From NCBI GenBank assembly GCA_963920575.1, contig OY986972.1, forward strand, positions 4,171,115 through 4,235,114: a stretch of DNA of 64,000 bases. The letters are read 5' to 3'. A program made the translations under genes and the position numbers. The first letter of the stretch is position 1, and each line of letters starts with the position of its first letter. Under the pieces are notes generated by a model. It ran no database searches. It worked only from the letters and a program-made list of their open reading frames with translations, and had not been told where the DNA came from. The DNA is from Narthecium ossifragum (lineage: Eukaryota > Streptophyta > Magnoliopsida > Dioscoreales > Nartheciaceae). This document shows, piece after piece, positions 1 to 11,005 of the stretch.

Positions 1-337
1 TTTTTGGGGGAAATGTTCTTTAGGAATAAGCCAATGTTTCAAACATTGTCACTCAATACAAATAAAACATGTTATCATATGCTTCAAATACCTTTTGTTA
101 TTGATACCTGACACTTTAATCTTTTCACCACTTCACATCACACCAGAGAATATTCACAACACTTCAAACGCCCTTTTGCCAAAATATAGCATAGTTAGCT
201 TGAGAAATCTATTTAGTTGTTACCTTGGGTGTTTATATCTAACCACCTCACTTCGATCTTCCAAATTTTTATTTCTCTTTCATAAGATGTGGCATTGTTA
301 AAAGCAAAGTTTACTGTGCCTGCCTCAATGTCATGCC

Positions 338-443
338 AGTGGGCCACCGGCAGCGACACTATGGTCGGCACTGGCATATGGATTTATGCTTTGGTGCCGA
401 CAGACACCGGCACCCCGGCCATAGTGTCAGTACTGGTGGCCAG
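338..443. repeat. Imperfect GC-rich inverted repeat
   Basis: The left arm (about 338-373, ggccaccggcagcgacacta and on) is roughly the reverse complement of the right arm (about 408-443, ending agtactggtggcc). The two could fold into a hairpin around an AT-richer centre. It lies downstream of the last recognised METTL22-like exon, so it is probably intronic. The accggc-rich style recalls the 8.3 and 9.1 kb repeats. It is likely a small non-autonomous transposon; no target duplication was identified. Confidence 0.4.
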
Positions 444-713
444 ATAAAAGACCATGGACCCAGAAACTATGGACCTACCACTAATAAATGCATTATGGAT
501 CCAGATATAAATTTTTTTTAACCTATAAGCTAAAGAGATCAAATCCTATGCAATTGCAGTAGAGCGATAAATTGTTCACTTGCAGCTAAACAAAAGGGGC
601 TTTGAAGTGAAAAGAATATCAGCTCTTTCTACTTATTGGTGGCAAAACCTGAAATGTCATAATCCATATCATCCGGTTTAACATGGCATACCAGAAATGA
701 GCAGACAACAAAC

Positions 714-3700
714 CTGTCAAAAAGATTGTCCCAGCAACACGTGCAAGCACTACACCAACCAAACCTGGAAAAACACATAAAACAAATACAGAATAAACAA
801 CTTGCAAGTTTGAGATCAAATTTTGTATGCAACTTTGCGGGAAACATATTAAACCAAACAGATGAGAAACTTATGCAGCACTCAGTGACACCTGTTCCAG
901 CACCAAGTTCAAGTGCACTGATGCCATTGAAGTCAGGTGAAGTAAAACTTTTATGCAAAACAAAATCGACTAACACCAGTGCTGCTTTCCATACCTGCGA
1001 GCATGGGATACAAAAATTATGGGAATATGCAGCAATCGGAAAAAATATGAAAGAATAGTTGCTTTCCTTACTTGCAACCCAACACTGTTAAGTGTTGATG
1101 TGATATTATGTTGAAGAGTCAATTTGCAAAGTAGGGATTTGTCTGCACATAAGATAGGGACCAGTTTGAGGCTATGAACACAATCCAAAATCAAATTCTT
1201 AAGATCAACTGCTATACCATCTATGATGGAAATTACTTAATAATTTGCCACCAAATTATATGCATTATGCTTGTATGTGGTTAACAAGGGCTTTAATATA
1301 GTTAGAGATGAATCAAAACCACATTACTAGAAGAGCATAACCAGATAGTTTGAGAATATATGATACATCAAGCACACAATTAGGAATAGACACTCATTGA
1401 CATGCCAGAGTAGAAGAAATCGACTCACAAGAAGCACAAAAGAAATGCCGATTAAAATGCACACCATACTATCCAAAAAAGCGGAATCAAGCAATGGCAA
1501 ATTCACTTCAACAATCATTGCTGTGCTTAAAATAAACTAAGTCTGGATGATGTTCATTTACGATGTCTAATCACAAAACATAGTCAGCTCAAGCATTTAT
1601 CTTCAGTAAAACATGACCACATTAATAACATAAGTAGTCACTGTTCCAATAAACAATATAGTGGCATCCACATTAAATGTTTATTTTGTCTGTCTGTCCA
1701 ACGTAGCAGTTAATTATTCAGCTTGGTCACAATAGGTTTCTTACTTGATTTTTAAGTGGAAATATTTTGCACTATCAAGTACATCATAGCTCAACCTTCC
1801 AGAGATTATTGAAGTAGAGCGAAACATACTTGACGAAAAAAAAACAGTGGATTCAACCATTGGTCTAAATTACCCTGTAGAAATGTTACCTAAAGTATCT
1901 CTCAACTGTGCACCAGCTTGTATCCGATTACTGATCGGCATACAAGACATATTAACTACGACAAGAAGTACACACAAGAAGATATATATCAAAAGTAGGG
2001 CGAACTTACGACAGCTCTTGTTTCTGCGTGCCAAAACCAGATCACCATCTTCATCCACACTAGGATTTCGGCTAGGACGATCCTCTGCTTCGCTTTGATC
2101 ATGTAACTCTGTGCAGATCAGATAACATCAGTGAAGAATTATAATCGGTATTAGTAGAATTGGGTTGGGTGTGGACCCAAACAAGGAGTCCATTGGCCGC
2201 TCGGCTGATTGGGTGAGTTGATTAGAGGGAACTCTTATCCTATCTTGACTTGAGCCACTAGGCTAAAGGATTGCTATTTTGCACTGGGATCTTGTAGCTA
2301 GTCCTACATATACAACTTCTAGGGTTCCCCAATAGAGATTTTCAGTAAATGATCGAACCCTTCTCTCATTCTTTCTCATCCCTTCGCTGCTGGAATGAGA
2401 ACTGTGATTAGTGAAGCAAGCAGTTATTGTTTTGTGGATTATCGACATATGTTCTAGTAATACACCATACTACAAGCAACAAGATAGAGTCTTTCGCAAG
2501 AAATACAATATGAAAACAAGGCCACCATGAATTTTCCCCGCTTGTCTGTACCTTATGTTTTGGTTGTGTTAAATGCAACAGTAAAAAAAGTAAAAGCAAT
2601 AGAGAAAGAATGAGCAAAAGTTTTAGAAACTAATTTTTTCAAAAGATAGAACCAGATCACTGTGATTATCAGAAGCAAATATGTGCATGAAGTTGCGTTT
2701 AATCTGAGGTCCTTGCTACTTGTTCCAACCAATCTAGTTATCTTTTGGGAAGAAGATTTAATAGATCCGTCTAATGCCAAAAACAATTCTGGGTATGAAG
2801 CGATATAGTCATGCAATTGACACCATAATGTCAGGATAAGCATGCATCATGTTAAGGTAACAATAAAAAATCACATGCAATTTTCTTTACGTCCAAATTG
2901 TCCAACTAATAATTTCATGGAGAATGTACTGATCTTTCTCAACAGAAGAGCTCCAGCTTTCACAATATGCGGGTTCTGTCGCAACCCCAACCCAAGCACA
3001 GCCAAACATTTTTCTCAAGTCAATAGAGGACATGCTAGACCTGTTTGTACAAAGATCTTTTGCAATCATCATAAAACGCAAATCCCAAGTTCCCAAATAA
3101 TGTCTAGTGTAGCATTCAGATCTAAACCCCAAAAACCTAACCCATAAGCTGGACAACTAGATTCTCTAAAAAGACGCTCCAGAAAAAAACGGAATAGAAA
3201 CCTTGAAGAAGAAGAAGAAGAAGCTTCAGACACAGCAAGACCATTTCTTGGTCTGTATTTCTCTTTTTAGGCCAACTAATCACTGCAAGCGACTCCCTTT
3301 CCAAACATCCTCCTAGGTCGAACAACCTTGATAGCAACTTGTAAGGGCATTTGCATCAAAATCTCCAACATTCAAAGAGAAGGTATCACAACTATGCTGC
3401 ACTTCGGACGCCAAGATACGATGCAAAGAGATGCAAAAGGGAGTAACAAGAACTTCTTGAGGGGTATACCCAAAAGAACTTTTCTTGCGAGCATAAAATC
3501 CTACACATGAGCATATTCACCGGAGAACATCTAAAGTTCCAACGATTACAAACTAGAAATGCTTTCCAAACTAGAATTCTACTTGGAATTACAAATAAAG
3601 AATGGGTGAAAAGGTTCCGTACCAGTTGGTGGGATGGGAAAGGTGAAGTGGGAGACGAAAGGGCCACTGGAATCAGGTGGGCAGCCGAGGTGCACCTCGC

Positions 3701-3740
3701 TCATCACCTGCTCCTCTTCATCTCCTCCTCCTCCTCCCAT
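714..3740 (-). CDS. METTL22: METTL22-like protein-lysine methyltransferase, 5' part (five exons, continues past the left edge)
   Basis: Five exons join in phase on the minus strand: 3740-3623, 2108-2010, 1142-1072, 994-892 and 764-714. The first begins with an ATG followed by poly-Gly and acidic residues, then QVMSEVHLGCPP, comparable to the N-terminus of animal METTL22. Exon 2 carries DEDGDLVLARR, close to human DEDGDLDVVRR. Exon 3 has LQHNITSTLNSVGLQ. Exon 4 has VWKAALVLVDFVL and the SAM-binding motif I LELGAGTG. Exon 5 continues LVGVVLARVAGTIFLT. This order is that of METTL22, a seven-beta-strand SAM-dependent lysine methyltransferase. Every junction has GT..AG and matching phase (for example C+AC, G+GT). 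The C-terminal half must lie left of the window, since no further exon was recognised in 1-713. An extra small exon in the 1.5-kb first intron cannot be excluded. Confidence 0.72.
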
Positions 3741-3976
3741 GGAATCTAGAGAGAGAGAGAAGAGGGGGTTTGACTTTAACGGTCTTGGATGCGGGTTGGA
3801 TTATGATCCGATAATAAGGGTCGGTGAGTCGGTGGCTAGTGGTCCGGTTTATTATCGGATCACAATCCGACCCGTTAACATCCACCTTCATGTTTTATTA
3901 GCAAGTGCTTCAATAAACCCATCGCCTTCGCCTCTCTCTTACCGCTGCCGTCTCTCTACTGCCGTCTCCGATCGCC
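3741..3976. promoter_or_regulatory. Head-to-head intergenic region between METTL22-like gene and TMA7 pseudogene
   Basis: These 236 bp separate two divergent start codons. A GA-rich run follows the METTL22-like ATG. From about 3765 onward the sequence resembles the region upstream of intact TMA7 (60252-60440 read on the minus strand): actttaac, ggatgc, gatccgata and ccgacccgtta occur in the same order, ending in near-identical sequence around the ATG. The duplicated TMA7 promoter may therefore now act as the promoter or 5' flank of the METTL22-like gene. No clear TATA box is visible. Confidence 0.35.
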
Positions 3977-4360
3977 ATGTCGTCGAAGCAAGGTGATCTC
4001 TTTTTTCATTGATTTGGTCATGGTTTCTGATGGATGTGTTTGCATATGGTTGACTTTGGTGTTTGTTCGTCGACAGGTGATAGCGTGAAGAAGCCCTGAA
4101 GGATCCCAAGTTGGAAAAGGAGGAGAACGAGGAGGTATTTAGGTTTCTTTTTTTCTTTTTTTTGATGAATATGTATCCTTTGAAGTCGTAGGGAATTCAT
4201 GGTAAAGTTGATTTGGAAGTGGTTCAAGCGGGATGCATAAAGGAGGGGAAACGATGTGAAAAAAATCCAGAGTTCCAAAGAACCTTCGATGGAAGGAGTA
4301 GAGAAAGCTAGGGTTTTGTAAGGTAGGCATAAAACTTGAGTTTTTAAAAGTTTTGACCTC
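3765..4360 (+). pseudogene. TMA7: TMA7 partial duplicate (promoter, exon 1, intron 1, exon 2, part of intron 2)
   Basis: ATG at 3977 and exon 1 (3977-3992, MSSKQ plus one base) are identical to exon 1 of intact TMA7 at 60251-60236. Intron 1 (3993-4076) keeps gt..ag. Exon 2 (4077-4134) aligns with the intact 56-nt exon but has 58 nt and reads into a TGA after MSSKQGDSVKKP, so it is frameshifted. Similarity continues into intron 2 (gagggga-acgatgtgaaa, agaaagctagggttt) and upstream into the promoter. Exons 3 and 4 are absent. This is a DNA-level copy with introns, not a processed pseudogene, in opposite orientation to its parent about 56 kb away. Confidence 0.85.
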
Positions 4361-5881
4361 ACTTGCGTACTCTTTATGAATTCAGAACAAATTTAGTCCA
4401 AGATTGATAAGGGCGTAATTGGATGCTGTGGAGCTTGTGACATAATTCCCTACTCTTTTTCTGTGTGCGAAATTCTGATCAAATTGTGGAGCCATAAAGC
4501 TTGTTGAGACTGGAAGTTGTGACACGGACTAAATATAGTTATACAAATATGCTATCATTTACGAAGGAGAATTTATCAACCGTCCCCAAATATTTTGGAT
4601 ACTGCATGATTTTTATGGTTCTGTGCAGTAGTAGTTGCGTAAGGAGAGTAAACAACTACCGACTCATTGTTCTACTAGCACTGCAGCCATTGACATTCAC
4701 ATTTTAGGGTGTTTGTAGTCTATTAGGGATAATAATCAGAAAAAAGCAGATATACAATGGATAGTAGCTCTTTTTTAATCTTATGTAAAACTCAGGCTGT
4801 AACTTTAAAGAAACAGTTATCATATTTAAGCAATGGTTTTGAATTTCAGTTTAAATTTTATGAAACTAGAGCAAACATGATTAAGTGAGTCACTTGAGGA
4901 GGCAGCATGATAGAAATTCCTTGTATCAAAACAATGAAAGTAACATAAAGAATGTGATTATTTGGACAGTAGACCAAATGTTTGTTGCATGATTCAACTA
5001 CTATAAGTAAGAGCATTTCACAAAGGAATGTGTATGTAAGCTATGCATCTAAATGACAAACTCTTATGAATATGTTGCTGAATTCTTATCACACAGAACT
5101 GATGGATAATGATGTTCGTAAATTATCTTTTGGCCCTTACTTTCATTACATCAATGTTGGTTACCTCAAGAAATAGCTAATTCTATATATCTAGTTCTTT
5201 CAATGATCTACAGATCTAGTTCTTTTTACTTTACTCTTATATCTTATATCACATGAAGATCCATGGTTTAAGTTCTTTTGCTTGAAGCAGCTGTTAAGCT
5301 GCCATTAACTTTTCTCTTTTTTGCTTTTAATTTTATTTGCAAATTCGGCTTTAAGCATTCCGAAAAGGTGTTTATAACATTAATTGTGCTGGAAGCCATT
5401 CATGGGTATTTGGTTATAGGGGTCTGTGTTTGTGGAAGTGACTTTTTGGGGAACTTGTATTCAAGTTGGATTAACTTTCTAGCGTTAGGTTGCAATTTGT
5501 TGTTTTTGGAATTTAAAGTGTACAAGGGGTAGGTGGGGAGCGGTTGGAGATTTATGGCGTTAGAATTCTAAAAAGTTTTTCCACACATCTCGTATGAGAT
5601 AAGGGGGCGCTAGAAGTGGGGTCTCCCACATCTAGGTCTAGCCACATGAATGTACTGATGAGGATGACCTCAGAGACAACTTAAGTTATCCTTTTACAAG
5701 AATAAATCTTTACTATTTGCGGGCAACACTTTTGTCGGATATTAGTAGTTTCATTAACTGTGTCGTATTCCTGAGTCCAGGGTAATGGGCCACTGATCTA
5801 CCATTGGTTGGATGCTCTCGCAGGTTTTTTCAGGAGACTCTAGAGATTGGCTCATTACTATATGTTGTGGATAATATCTTC
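4361..5881. other. Non-coding interval, possible 5' UTR/intron of the downstream gene
   Basis: AT-rich sequence without a convincing exon. Weak resemblance to TMA7 intron 2 may go on to about 4430 (gataagggcgtaatt, ggatgctgtg). An acceptor-like tctcgcag at 5813-5820 lies just before the 5882 start, so the downstream gene may have an upstream untranslated exon. Nothing else was recognised. Confidence 0.4.
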
Positions 5882-7807
5882 ATGGCAACGACAATTTTTT
5901 CACATCTGTACAGTCTGTGGCCATTCTCTACCCTAAAGGCTGATGATTTGAAAGTTTCAATCCGATTGGTTAAAAAGCTTTCCATCCCGGAGCATACGAA
6001 ACAATTTGTCTTCGCTCTTCAGGTGCCTGATTCTCATGCTGTAGTCTATATTCTAGCAGGGCAGAAGTTGTCAGAACAGTCAGCTTTAGATGCAGAGCAT
6101 CTGATAAAGGGGGTTGTACCCAAAGCTGTGGTAGCACAGGTTTCCCCATCAGCTTTAGCAGATATCCAGGATGAAGAGAAGTGTTTAGAAGATGATCGAG
6201 CAAGGAAAGTACCAACTTCGTATTTTGAAGTGCTAAAAGGATGTGTCATCAACAAGATTAACAAAGAGCAATATGAGAAATTAGCGGGGTGCCAAGTCTT
6301 ACGTGAGATTTTTGGGATTGGATTTTCTGGTCATTTCTTGTCTGCCAAGAGAGCTGCAGCGGAGGTTGATTCACATTTTCTTTTACTCGAATCACCATAT
6401 GAGAGTGCTTGTTCTGCAGCCACCGCTCATGAAACAGAAAGTTGGGATCAAAGCTTGGGTTTATGTGTAAGCACTAGCTGTTTACTTCCTGGTAATGTTA
6501 ATTTGCCAGTTTACTCGAGTTCTCAGAGGTTTTGTCTCACGGACAATGTCCAGTCACAGATGGTGAAGGCGCTGACCCCTTTCCTCGATCTACTATTATC
6601 AAATGCTAGTGTGTCAGACTCTGTTTTGGAACCAAATGCTGGGAAAATCCAACCAGAGGAAAACTATCAGGCTCCACCATTTGCTCAATCTTTTTACTCC
6701 TTACTAGAAGACTTACATAACATATTCATTGACCTTCAAAGTATGGGTAGAGCTCTTCTTTCCGCACAAAAGATGCTTGTGAACCTTAACAAAGGGGATC
6801 CAGTTGATACTCAACTCTTGTCTGAAGTCCAAAACTTCAGAATCGCTATTGAGGGGCTGAGAATAGCTCTGAACAATGCTGGTCGGTTGCCCATCGACAA
6901 GCGGGTGAGTGGTAACTCAGCAAGGTTGGATTTCTCTGAGCTTCCTTCAGAAGAAAGATGTCATGCTCTTTTTGCTCAAGCCATTAGGAGTCAGGCCAAG
7001 AAATTTGGCACAGTGGTGGCTATAGTTGATGCGGCAAACTTGGATGGTCTAAGGAGGCATTGGAATACACCAATCCCTCCAGAAGTTGCTGAAATGACCA
7101 ATCAATGTTTTAGAAGTTACTCTGTTGACGATATTGATACAGCCCAAGAAATATTTACGGAACACAGCGATAAGAAGAAGACACTTTTGGCGGATAAGCC
7201 TGTAATTGCAGTTGGTGCTGGGGCTTCGGCAGTTCTGGGAGCATCTTCTCTATCAAAAGCTCTGCCTGCATCAACTCTCGTCAAAATTGCAACATTTAAC
7301 TTTCCTGCATCCATCAAGTTAGGCTTAGCACACCTCCAAAGAACAGCTGTCATTGGACTTGGTAAGATCCTTGGCTCATCAAAAGTTATTGCTCCTGGGA
7401 TGGCAACTACAGGAACCAAAGCCTCTTCCTTGAAGTATGCACTTTCTGCTGAGAAGATTCGTACTGTGACTCACATTGTGATTGCATCAGCTCAAAGGAC
7501 TAGCTTGTTAGCAATGAGGACATCATTCTACGAGATAATGAGGCGGCGATATACCCAGCCAGTTAGGTTTGTACCCTGGGCAACCTTTGGTATCAGCATG
7601 GCAGCATGTGCTGGACTTTTGAAGTATGGAGATGGGATTGAATGTGCTGTTGAGTTGATTCCTTCAGTACCCATGGTTGCTTCATTGGGTCGGGGTCTCC
7701 AGAGCTTGCACCAAGCATCTCAAGAAGTGAGACAGAGAAATAGCACAAAGCTACAGGAAGCTGTGGAATCTTTTATGCACAGTTTGAAGAAGATTAAATT
7801 CCAGTGA
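5882..7807 (+). CDS. Conserved plant protein of unknown function, 641 aa, no intron in the coding region
   Basis: The frame is open from 5804. I prefer the ATG at 5882 (MATTIFSHLYSLWPF) because an intron acceptor probably ends at 5820, so the preceding residues would be leader. The product has a compact N-terminal region (FALQVPDSHAVVYILAGQ...VVAQVSPSALADIQ) that faintly recalls TraB/PrgY-type proteins. A variable middle is followed by a helical region around QSFYSLLEDLHNIF, and then a Gly/Ala-rich hydrophobic stretch (VIAVGAGASAVLGASSLSKA). Near the C-terminus a second hydrophobic block (FVPWATFGISMAACAGLLKY) precedes a basic helix. Two membrane segments are plausible. The long uninterrupted frame with uniform codon use supports a real gene. 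I cannot assign a function; the TraB resemblance is only an impression. Confidence 0.8.
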   Translation: MATTIFSHLYSLWPFSTLKADDLKVSIRLVKKLSIPEHTKQFVFALQVPDSHAVVYILAGQKLSEQSALDAEHLIKGVVPKAVVAQVSPSALADIQDEEKCLEDDRARKVPTSYFEVLKGCVINKINKEQYEKLAGCQVLREIFGIGFSGHFLSAKRAAAEVDSHFLLLESPYESACSAATAHETESWDQSLGLCVSTSCLLPGNVNLPVYSSSQRFCLTDNVQSQMVKALTPFLDLLLSNASVSDSVLEPNAGKIQPEENYQAPPFAQSFYSLLEDLHNIFIDLQSMGRALLSAQKMLVNLNKGDPVDTQLLSEVQNFRIAIEGLRIALNNAGRLPIDKRVSGNSARLDFSELPSEERCHALFAQAIRSQAKKFGTVVAIVDAANLDGLRRHWNTPIPPEVAEMTNQCFRSYSVDDIDTAQEIFTEHSDKKKTLLADKPVIAVGAGASAVLGASSLSKALPASTLVKIATFNFPASIKLGLAHLQRTAVIGLGKILGSSKVIAPGMATTGTKASSLKYALSAEKIRTVTHIVIASAQRTSLLAMRTSFYEIMRRRYTQPVRFVPWATFGISMAACAGLLKYGDGIECAVELIPSVPMVASLGRGLQSLHQASQEVRQRNSTKLQEAVESFMHSLKKIKFQ

Positions 7808-8290
7808 ATAAGCGGTGTCCTCTGTATACTGTATATATCGTTGATGTAATTGGGTGTGAGAACTCCTCCTGTCTGGGTATGAGTTGGGTTTGCAACTTTG
7901 ATTCACCAGTACTAGTCGGAGCAGGATATTCAAGAGGAAGAGTTCAACCAATATAGCAATTAAATTTGCCTTGCTGTGTTTATGAGGATCGGAGGCAGTG
8001 GTTGGCATTTGTAGGATCCATAATTGAGCTATGCTTTCTCCTGCTGGCCGTGACTGAACGTTGGACAAAGGTCTTAACATTTTAATCCAAGGTCCTTGCT
8101 GAGTGTTCTGGCCACTACATATGTCCTTGGGCTGCTGATTCATTTTGGCATTCTTGCTCCCTCTTTGGCTGAGTGGAACACCAGATGCCTTTTGAGCTGG
8201 CTCACTGGTGCGATCCCTTTTGCCAGTGCGAGGCTGAATAACGGGTCTTGAGATGTCTGCTCACTAATGTATACATTGAGCTATCAGTGG
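7808..8290. other. 3' flank of the 641-aa ORF
   Basis: Probable 3' UTR and intergenic DNA. No polyadenylation signal stands out, and the open frame on the opposite strand has no recognisable coding character. Confidence 0.4.
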
Positions 8291-8299
8291 TCACTCGCA

Positions 8300-8490
8300 T
8301 GAATTTCCATACCGGCCGATACTGTGCATACCGGCCGGTATTTACCGTACCGGTGACTAACCGGGATGGTTTTCTCCCCCAGATCGGATTAGGGGAGACC
8401 GGATGTGTATCGGCCGGTTTGGATACAAATCGGCCGGTACATGCCAGTTTGGATGAATACTGGCCGGTACAAATCGGCCTTTAAAAAAAC
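8300..8490. repeat. CCGGCCGGTAC-type palindromic repeat cluster
   Basis: Short palindromes such as accggccggta, ccgtaccggt and atcggccggtac recur within 190 bp. A related cluster lies at 9035-9130 (ggtccggtacgcaccgtactggcggtacg), and single relatives at 25360-25400 (cataccggtcc...ccaaccggcac) and 338-443. This is a dispersed repeat family in this genome, probably the ends or subterminal repeats of a non-autonomous transposon. Confidence 0.55.
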
Positions 8491-9034
8491 CTAAGGAAGA
8501 GAGGTGAAGGAGAGGGGGAAGCGAATAGTCAAATTACATAATACAATGACGGACGCTCATATACACCATCATATCCTAAGGTTTCGACACATAGGGTATA
8601 GAAAATTATATAAACTACCCCTATCAACAGATCCCTGTCGGGGCGCTGCCCCGGACCCTGTCAGCTCTGCGTAGTGCGTCATGGTCAGGTCCGGAACGAT
8701 CAAGCTCCACAAACTCAACAAGGAAGAGGGAGGGGAGAAAGAGAGGAAAATGTATTAAGCTATTATAAATGTAGAAAAATTAAAAATAATTATAAAACTA
8801 TTATAAATGTAGGAAAATGTATTAAGCTATTGCTTATTTTTCATGTAGTGTATTATACTACTTTGACAACTTATCACTTTGCTTTCATATAAGAAATGAT
8901 ATTTGGCTAATTAGAGATATTGAATACAAGTGAATATCAACTTTAATTGTTAATTACATTAGTTAGCTTCAATATATTTCAAATCAAATAAGAAATGAGT
9001 GGAAAACACTCTAAAAGAAGCCAAACCAGCCTTT
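8491..9034. other. Repeat-derived intergenic DNA
   Basis: GA-rich then AT-rich DNA between two CCGGTAC clusters. A roughly 20-bp stretch (attataaatgtaggaaaatgta type) occurs twice around 8760-8830. No gene was seen. The two clusters may be the borders of one element. Confidence 0.35.
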
Positions 9035-9130
9035 CATGACCGGTTTGGATGCGTACTGGTCCGGTACGCACCGTACTGGCGGTACGTACCGTACCGGCGG
9101 GTGACCGGAACGGCGCGTACCACCGGGACG
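9035..9130. repeat. Second CCGGTAC-type palindromic repeat cluster
   Basis: Dense ggtacg/cgtacc palindromes similar to 8300-8490, embedded in AT-rich DNA. Confidence 0.5.
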
Positions 9131-9512
9131 ATAATCCATGGTCACTTGGGCTTCTCATTTGTACACCATCAATCTTATAAGGAGCAAAAACGGTTACAAC
9201 CGTTTACCTCTTATTAGTTTATTTACATGTATATTTTTCTAAGTTAACTTTGTATATTTTTATCATCTTTTTTAGGTTAGTTTTAAATATACATCCTTAT
9301 AATCATAAGTCAGGAGATTAGTTTTAAATATACATACTTATCTATCTTATAAGATCCAAGGTTAGTTACTTTTATGACTCATCATCTGAGTCATAAACTT
9401 ATACACACATGGCATACACGTAATATAATATTATAATTAAATAAATAAATAAAAAAGAATAGTGGCTGATGTGGCGTAAGTTATAATAGAAATAGTGGGG
9501 ACGGGCAGTTAG

Positions 9513-9530
9513 CCGTGCCAGGTGGCACGG
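9513..9530. repeat. Short GC hairpin
   Basis: ccgtgcc and ggcacgg form a perfect 7-bp stem around the loop aggt, in an AT-rich region. Just upstream, ttagttttaaatatacat occurs twice (9279-9335). Significance unknown. Confidence 0.4.
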
Positions 9531-9766
9531 GCCACCACCTAGTTTTTTTTTTATGTTGATGGTCTTTGTTGATACTGCAGGTACGGCACTCGTAATCTTA
9601 TCTTTTCCACTCTGCATATCTATGAGGTGGTTTTTTCATAAGCTGGTCTATTGCATGTAAAGCCCAAGCTTTTGTGATTCATTAGAACTATCTTTAGGAT
9701 TTAAGAATTTTTGTTGATAGTATCTCGACCAATACTTGCTGTGTAAATCGATTGATCAGTTAGATG

Positions 9767-10490
9767 TGTTAGACTTTTTCTCCTATGAGAATGACGGCAG
9801 CATTCGATTGGATTGGATCGATCCCTTCTTTAAGAGAAGGATCGATCTAACCTCTCATATTATCAGCCGATCGATCCGTCTCTCGGAGAGGGATCGATCC
9901 TACTTGGTAAACAAAAGAGACAGAGAGCATGGTTTCGTAAGGGTCGGGGTCGGATCGATTCGCAGATCGATCCTACTTCGAGATGTTGGAATTTTGAGGA
10001 CGGATCGATCGCTCCTACATAGTGGGATCGATCCGACTCGGGATTTTGGAATTCGCCGATCTCGTGCATACTCGGATCGATCCTTCTCTTGAGTGGGATC
10101 GATCTCTCTTCTGGACGGGCAAATCCGACGGCTCGGATTTAATTCGGATTTGTGTTTATTGGAGGCTATAAATAGGATGCTTTTAGGTTTCTTTTGTGTG
10201 GTAGAGATGTTATTGAGAGGATTGTGAGAGGCGTGAGAGTAGGCAACCCTAGAAAGATCTCTTTGTCTCTGCTAGGGTTTGGGCTTTGTAATTTCTCTCT
10301 CATAGTAAAAATTTCCTCTGCTGTCCGTGGTTTTTTCCTTCCAGTTGCTACTGGTAGGTTTTTCCACGTAAATCCTTGTCTCTACTTTTTCCTTTTCTTT
10401 TGTGGTTTGGTTGTTTCTCTTCCGCTACGACATCCTCGTATCTATCTGGCGTATCTCCGGCATCACCGGGACCCCTCAGATTCCCCAACA
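9767..10490 (+). mobile_element. Solo LTR with GATCGATC palindrome array
   Basis: The 724-bp element starts TGTTAG and ends CCCCAACA, the usual TG..CA of plant LTRs. It is flanked by a perfect 5-bp target duplication AGATG (9762-9766 and 10491-10495). A TATA box (TATAAATA, 10167-10174) marks the probable U3/R border. Upstream of it at least eight copies of a GGATCGATCC-like palindrome lie between 9815 and 10105. No internal retroelement genes follow, so this is a solo LTR formed by recombination. The LTR-like element at 22207-23158 has the same palindrome and belongs to the same or a sister family. Confidence 0.8.
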
Positions 10491-11005
10491 AGATGACCGT
10501 AAGATATTACGTGACCGGCCTTTGTTTTGCTTCATCTTTTTTTATAGTAAAATGCTTAATGGTGGTTTCTTAGGAGCTTTTATTTAATGTCTGAAACGGG
10601 AGCTTGGGATATATCCTTGTACAGAAGTTCTTTTTGGAGAGGCACGTGATGTGCTGGTTTTCTGTCTTCATAAAACTGAAAACGATGCTGAAAATGCATT
10701 TGGTTTGTATCTTTTCAGCATTTCAAACCAAAGACATCTTCTAGAAATAGGAAAACAGAAACTTAAAACAGAAAACAGAAAATGAAAACATAATTCCTTC
10801 TCTTTTTTTGGGAGGCACATACCTCCTGATATACTTAGAACATGAATGAAATGAAAACATATCATTGAGACTTAAAAGGTGGAAATGCAGCTGAACATCA
10901 TTTCTCAGCTCACTCAGAAAAAAATTAAAGGATTAAAGAAGAGAGAAACTAAAAGCAGAGGACCAGTTAGGTGATCACTGAAGTGCACGATAAAGGCTCT
11001 TGGCT
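10491..11005. other. Intergenic/3' flank of AP2-like gene
   Basis: AT-rich DNA with inverted-repeat-like stretches around 10680-10750 (tgctgaaaatgcatttgg, cttttcagcatttcaaacc). It probably includes the 3' UTR of the AP2-like gene. No coding exon was recognised. Confidence 0.35.

Noticed and set aside
629..976. 115-codon minus-strand ORF starting MLVDFVLHK
   Set aside because: Reads through a donor at 892-891; the true product uses exons 994-892 and 764-714 of the METTL22-like gene.
7751..8143. 130-codon minus-strand ORF over the 3' flank of the 641-aa gene
   Set aside because: Overlaps coding sequence antisense, has no recognisable motifs and lies in a probable 3' UTR.
9736..10092. 118-codon ORF rich in DRS/SIR residues
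   Set aside because: Coding illusion from repeated GGATCGATC inside a solo LTR.
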